Part shown: positions 6,128 through 8,226 of the stretch, in pieces
How the letters are laid out: every line of letters begins with the position of its first letter
How positions within the stretch are numbered: the stretch's first letter is position 1
Source: Candidatus Omnitrophota bacterium
GTDB taxonomy: Bacteria; Omnitrophota; Gorgyraeia; Gygaellales; Profunditerraquicolaceae
Assembly: GCA_028711825.1 (NCBI GenBank)
Contig: JAQTRM010000041.1
Location: forward strand, 1-8,226
Direction: 5' to 3'
Length of the DNA stretch: 8,226 nucleotides
The notes under the pieces: generated by a model
Database searches by the model: none
What the model saw: the letters and a program-made list of their open reading frames with translations, nothing else
Told to the model about the DNA's origin: nothing
Program-made: the position numbers and the translations under genes

Positions 6128-6619
6128 ATGACTAGACAGAAAAGGATGTATTTTTGTAACGCGGTTTATCATATTGTATCAAGGGGTAACAATCGGCAGG
6201 ATGTTTTAGGGAATGTATGCGATAAAGAGGCCTATCTTCGTCTGTTAAATAAATTCAAGCTGAGATTCAGGTTTAAGCTTTACGGTATAACTTTAATGGA
6301 TAATCATCCTCATCTGGTGATGCAGGTCGCGAATAACACTAATATCTCCAAGGTAATGCAGTCGGTAAACCTCTCGTTTAGTTTGTATTTCAGGAAAAAG
6401 TATAAATACGTTGGGCATGTATGGCAAGGCAGATTTAATAGCAGGGTGATTGATGGCGACCAATATATAATAAATTGCCTGGAGTATATTCATAATAATC
6501 CGGTGAGGGCGGGATTAGTAAGTAAGGCAAGCGATTACCCTTGGAGTAGTTACGGTTTCTATAATAATCTTAAAAATCACCTAGAAAAATATATCAAAAT
6601 AGATCGATTTGGAGCTTAG
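6128..6619 (+). CDS. REP-associated tyrosine transposase (RAYT, Y1 HUH family)
   Basis: A 163-residue Y1 transposase domain, the usual size. It has the N-terminal VYHIVSRGNNRQDVLGN (13-29), the two-histidine metal motif in LMDNHPHLVMQ (His60 and His62), GHVWQGRFNSRVID (96-109) and the catalytic tyrosine in CLEYIHNNPVRAGLV (Tyr120), followed by DYPWSSYGFY. Family members nick single-stranded DNA at REP hairpins through a 5'-phosphotyrosine link. Proline between the two histidines is less common than Val, Ile or Tyr. The ATG at 6128 is chosen because GGGAGG (6115-6120) precedes it by seven bases; upstream in-frame codons from 6056 lie in the terminal hairpin and T-rich tract. The stop codon (6617-6619) runs into the right terminal repeat. 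The gene is more AT-rich than its neighbours, especially near the C-terminus, in line with transfer. Confidence 0.93.
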   Translation: MTRQKRMYFCNAVYHIVSRGNNRQDVLGNVCDKEAYLRLLNKFKLRFRFKLYGITLMDNHPHLVMQVANNTNISKVMQSVNLSFSLYFRKKYKYVGHVWQGRFNSRVIDGDQYIINCLEYIHNNPVRAGLVSKASDYPWSSYGFYNNLKNHLEKYIKIDRFGA

Positions 6620-6672
6620 GGACACTTTATATATAACATCTTGCCAGACAAAGAGATAGATGGAAACGGTCC
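6618..6672 (-). repeat. Right terminal hairpin of the RAYT unit
   Basis: The reverse-complement counterpart of the left end. It keeps AGGGACACTT (6618-6627) and GGAAACGGTCC (6662-6672) with the same 55-base overall length, but the 34-base middle differs and no longer forms the CCCGG/CCGGG inner stem. Its base pairs are only GGAC/GTCC plus TTT/AAA around the conserved mismatch. It overlaps the last two bases of the transposase stop codon. Confidence 0.7.
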
Positions 6673-6676
6673 AGGT

Positions 6677-6706
6677 ATTGTTTGCAGGGTTTTGATAGCA
6701 AACAAT
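6677..6706. repeat. 9-bp inverted repeat with 12-base loop
   Basis: ATTGTTTGC (6677-6685) and GCAAACAAT (6698-6706) are exact reverse complements. There is no T-tract on either side, so it is not an obvious terminator. It lies between the RAYT unit and the promoter of the HTH gene, about 40 bases upstream of the -35 box, and could be a protein-binding site or a transposon-end remnant. Confidence 0.5.
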
Positions 6707-6722
6707 CTAAAATAGCTTTATA

Positions 6723-6751
6723 TGTCAAAGAATGTAAATATTCTCTTGACA
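6723..6751. promoter_or_regulatory. Inverted-repeat operator candidate overlapping the -35 box
   Basis: TGTCAAAGAAT (6723-6733) is mirrored by ATTCT-C-TTGACA (6740-6751): AGAAT/ATTCT and TGTCAA/TTGACA are exact reverse complements, with one extra C in the right arm and a 6-base centre (GTAAAT). The right arm is the -35 box of the downstream promoter, so a bound protein would compete with RNA polymerase. The adjacent HTH gene is the obvious candidate binder (autoregulation), which is inference. Confidence 0.6.
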
Positions 6752-6774
6752 AAGATATCCCGTTGTTTTATAAT
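6746..6774 (+). promoter_or_regulatory. Full-consensus sigma70-type promoter for the HTH-smc operon
   Basis: TTGACA (6746-6751), 17-base spacer, TATAAT (6769-6774): all 12 consensus positions match with optimal spacing. The predicted start is near 6781, giving a leader of about 34 bases before the HTH gene at 6815. A promoter this strong in front of a regulator usually needs repression, consistent with the dyad over its -35. Confidence 0.9.
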
Positions 6775-6814
6775 ACGCCAAGATAGAAAATAAGTATTTT
6801 CAGACGGGGTATAT

Positions 6815-6994
6815 ATGGTAAATAATAATTTAATGACAATTGAAGACCTGGCGGATTATTTAAAAGTTACCCGCCGCACGATTTATGATTGGCTGAAGCA
6901 TAATAAGATCCCGGCCTTGAAGCTGGTCGGGCAGTGGCGCTTTAAGAAAGAGAAGATTGACGACTGGCTGGAGAGCCAGACTAGATTCGGTTAA
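6815..6994 (+). CDS. Small helix-turn-helix DNA-binding protein, excisionase/BldC-like (MerR-type) family
   Basis: A 59-residue protein consisting of one winged-helix domain: LMTIEDLADYLKVTRRTIYDWLKHNKIPALKLVGQWRFKKEKIDDWLESQ. The pattern T-x-EDLA-YL-V---T-Y-W---G/N-IPA-K-----RF-K--ID-WL is the standard excisionase-family HTH, with the recognition helix around RRTIYDWLKHNKIP (20-33) and the wing at KLVGQWRF (36-43). Members bind DNA as dimers or cooperative filaments and act as excisionases or small transcription regulators; no integrase is nearby, so a regulator is likelier. GGGG (6806-6809) is five bases before the ATG; an internal ATG at 6833 (MTIEDLA) is an alternative start. It lies between a consensus promoter with an overlapping dyad and smc, 39 bases upstream of the latter. 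Confidence 0.9.
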   Translation: MVNNNLMTIEDLADYLKVTRRTIYDWLKHNKIPALKLVGQWRFKKEKIDDWLESQTRFG

Positions 6995-7033
6995 TTTAGA
7001 TTTATTCAGCGTTCAATTTTTCGGAGGGCAAAT

Positions 7034-8226
7034 ATGTATTTTAAAAGGCTGGAGCTGGTGGGATTTAAATCTTTCTGCAACAAGACCGTTCTTAATTTTG
7101 AGCCCGGGATTACCGCGGTGGTCGGCCCCAACGGCTGCGGAAAATCGAATATTTTCGATTCCATCCGCTGGGTTTTGGGCGAGCAATCCGCCAAGTCCCT
7201 GCGCGGTTCGGAGATGCTCGATGTTATCTTTAACGGTACGGACCAGAAAGAGCCCCTGAGCATGGCGGAGGTGAGCCTCGCCTTTGACAATACCAACCGT
7301 TTTTTTAATGTAGACAGCCCTGAAGTTCTTATCACCCGCAGGCTTTTCAGATCCGGGGAGAGTGAGTATCTTTTGAATAAGGCTACCGTGCGCCTTAAGG
7401 ATATCCTGGATTTGCTTTTAGGCACGGGGATCGGGGCGGAAAGCTATTCGATTATCGCCCAGGGTAAGATTGACCTGGTTTTAAGTTCCCGCCCGGAAGA
7501 CCGCCGCCTGGTTTTCGACGAAGCCAGCGGTATCAGTAAATATAAGGCTCAAAAAAGGGAGACCGCCCGTAAACTTGATGAAACCGAACAGAATCTGTTG
7601 CGCGTAAACGACATTGTCGCTGAGGTAAAACGCCAGATTAATTCATTGGAGCGCCAGGCAAATAAAGCCCGCCGTTATAAGGAAGTCTTTGACGAGCTTA
7701 AATTGAAAGAAACGGACGCGTCGATCCTGGAAAAAGCGAGTTTGAATGAGGAGAAGAAACGAACGCTTGAGGAGATTAGCGGGTTGAAAAACCAGGAATC
7801 CGAATTGGCGGAACTTATCGCCCGCCAGGAGGAGAGGATCGCCAACCGCCAGTCGGAATTAAAAGGTTTCGAGGAAGCGATGATGGAGGCGCGCAGCCAG
7901 ATCCTGAATCTCGAGAACAGCCTGGTGCGCAACGGCGAGCATATTGAGTTTAACCGCCAGAGGATCGAAGAACTAAAACAGGGGGTGCAGGCTCAGGAAG
8001 CGCAGATCGAACAGGCCCAGGCTAAAATTCTTCAGGGCGAGGAAAAACTGCGGCAGGTACGCGAGGAATACTCCAACCTGAAACAGAATATCGAATCCCG
8101 GCAGGCGGATCTTGCGCAAAAAGAGAAGGAGATCGAACGGATTAACCTCGGGATAAAGAATTCCCTGGAGGAGATCTCCGGGTGCAAAAAGGCGATCCTG
8201 GAGTTGGAATCTGAAATTTCCGGGGT
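7034..8226 (+). CDS. smc: Chromosome segregation ATPase SMC, N-terminal part (runs off the window)
   Basis: Open from ATG 7034 to the window end, 397 residues with no stop. SMC dimerises through a hinge and, with ScpA/ScpB, loads on and organises the chromosome. The N-terminal ATPase half is complete in outline: MYFKRLELVGFKSF, Walker A GPNGCGKSN (31-39), IRWVLGEQSAKSLRGS (44-59) with the R-loop arginine, DVIFNG (63-68), and the Q-loop YSIIAQGKIDLVLSSRPEDRR (Gln143), then FDEASGISKYK (161-171), where most SMCs have FEEAAGI. From about residue 170 the sequence is a charged, glutamate/glutamine/arginine-rich coiled coil that continues to the end. GGAGGG (7023-7028), five bases upstream, fixes the start. 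The hinge and C-terminal Walker B half lie beyond the window. It probably shares the transcript of the small HTH gene. Confidence 0.96.
   Translation, partial: MYFKRLELVGFKSFCNKTVLNFEPGITAVVGPNGCGKSNIFDSIRWVLGEQSAKSLRGSEMLDVIFNGTDQKEPLSMAEVSLAFDNTNRFFNVDSPEVLITRRLFRSGESEYLLNKATVRLKDILDLLLGTGIGAESYSIIAQGKIDLVLSSRPEDRRLVFDEASGISKYKAQKRETARKLDETEQNLLRVNDIVAEVKRQINSLERQANKARRYKEVFDELKLKETDASILEKASLNEEKKRTLEEISGLKNQESELAELIARQEERIANRQSELKGFEEAMMEARSQILNLENSLVRNGEHIEFNRQRIEELKQGVQAQEAQIEQAQAKILQGEEKLRQVREEYSNLKQNIESRQADLAQKEKEIERINLGIKNSLEEISGCKKAILELESEISG

Larger units (their letters stand above)
6006..6672 (+). mobile_element. REP/RAYT unit: Y1 transposase gene between inverted terminal hairpins
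   Basis: The RAYT gene is bracketed by two 55-base hairpin ends in inverted orientation, 6009-6063 and 6618-6672. GGACCGTTTCC (6009-6019) is the exact reverse complement of 6662-6672, and AAGTGTCCCT (6054-6063) of 6618-6627. Both ends have the same length and the same asymmetric mismatch (CG against GT on the left, AC against CG on the right, which is its reverse complement), while the interior of the right hairpin has diverged. No target duplication is seen, as expected for Y1 enzymes. Boundaries are inferred from these repeats. The unit is inserted between the etf operon and the HTH-smc operon without breaking a visible gene. Confidence 0.75.

Noticed and set aside
6815..6994. Excisionase of an integrated phage or integrative element
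   Set aside because: The protein fits the excisionase fold, but no integrase, attachment repeats or phage genes are near, and the next gene is housekeeping smc; a regulator is the simpler reading.
7006..7425. 139-codon minus-strand frame and a 100-codon plus-strand frame over the start of smc
   Set aside because: Both overlap the intact SMC ATPase domain in other frames and read as low-complexity Ser/Arg/Pro-rich sequence.

Overview
This window looks like a chromosomal stretch from an uncultured, anaerobic or facultatively anaerobic bacterium of moderate GC content. The gene mix resembles environmental genomes of Candidatus Omnitrophota or a similar phylum: an electron-transfer flavoprotein with a ferredoxin head, a short ArgA-like acetyltransferase, abundant GGGGACGG-type intergenic hairpins and a REP-associated transposase. 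The phylum is inference; no rRNA or other decisive marker is present. All convincing genes are on the + strand.

Layout. (1) 1-138 is the tail of an upstream membrane protein, probably an MFS transporter, followed at 173-238 by a perfect 25-bp inverted repeat. (2) 251-2596 starts with a strong sigma70-type promoter that appears to fire almost on the start codon of a MarC-family membrane protein. That gene overlaps glgC (ADP-glucose pyrophosphorylase, glycogen synthesis) by 4 bp, and a GNAT acetyltransferase resembling short N-acetylglutamate synthases follows. (3) 2597-5992 is a three-gene redox operon: acyl-CoA dehydrogenase, EtfB, and an EtfA carrying an N-terminal 2[4Fe-4S] ferredoxin domain. 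These would form an FAD-dependent, possibly electron-bifurcating, acyl-CoA dehydrogenase/Etf complex that links acyl-CoA/enoyl-CoA chemistry to NADH and ferredoxin. (4) 6006-6672 is a compact mobile-element-like unit: a Y1/HUH REP-associated transposase (RAYT) between two inverted 55-nt terminal hairpins. The left hairpin is followed by eight T and probably also terminates the etf operon. (5) 6673-8226 holds a near-perfect inverted repeat overlapping the -35 of a full-consensus promoter. This drives a 59-residue excisionase-type helix-turn-helix protein and then smc (chromosome condensation ATPase), which runs off the end of the window.

Two copies of a 19-bp TAG-rich repeat sit just after the stop codons of glgC and the acyl-CoA dehydrogenase gene. 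The most interesting non-coding structures are the RAYT terminal hairpins (same length and same asymmetric mismatches at both ends), the apparently leaderless marC-family promoter, and the dyad over the consensus promoter before the HTH-smc pair. I see no defence island, CRISPR array or clearly new multi-gene system.
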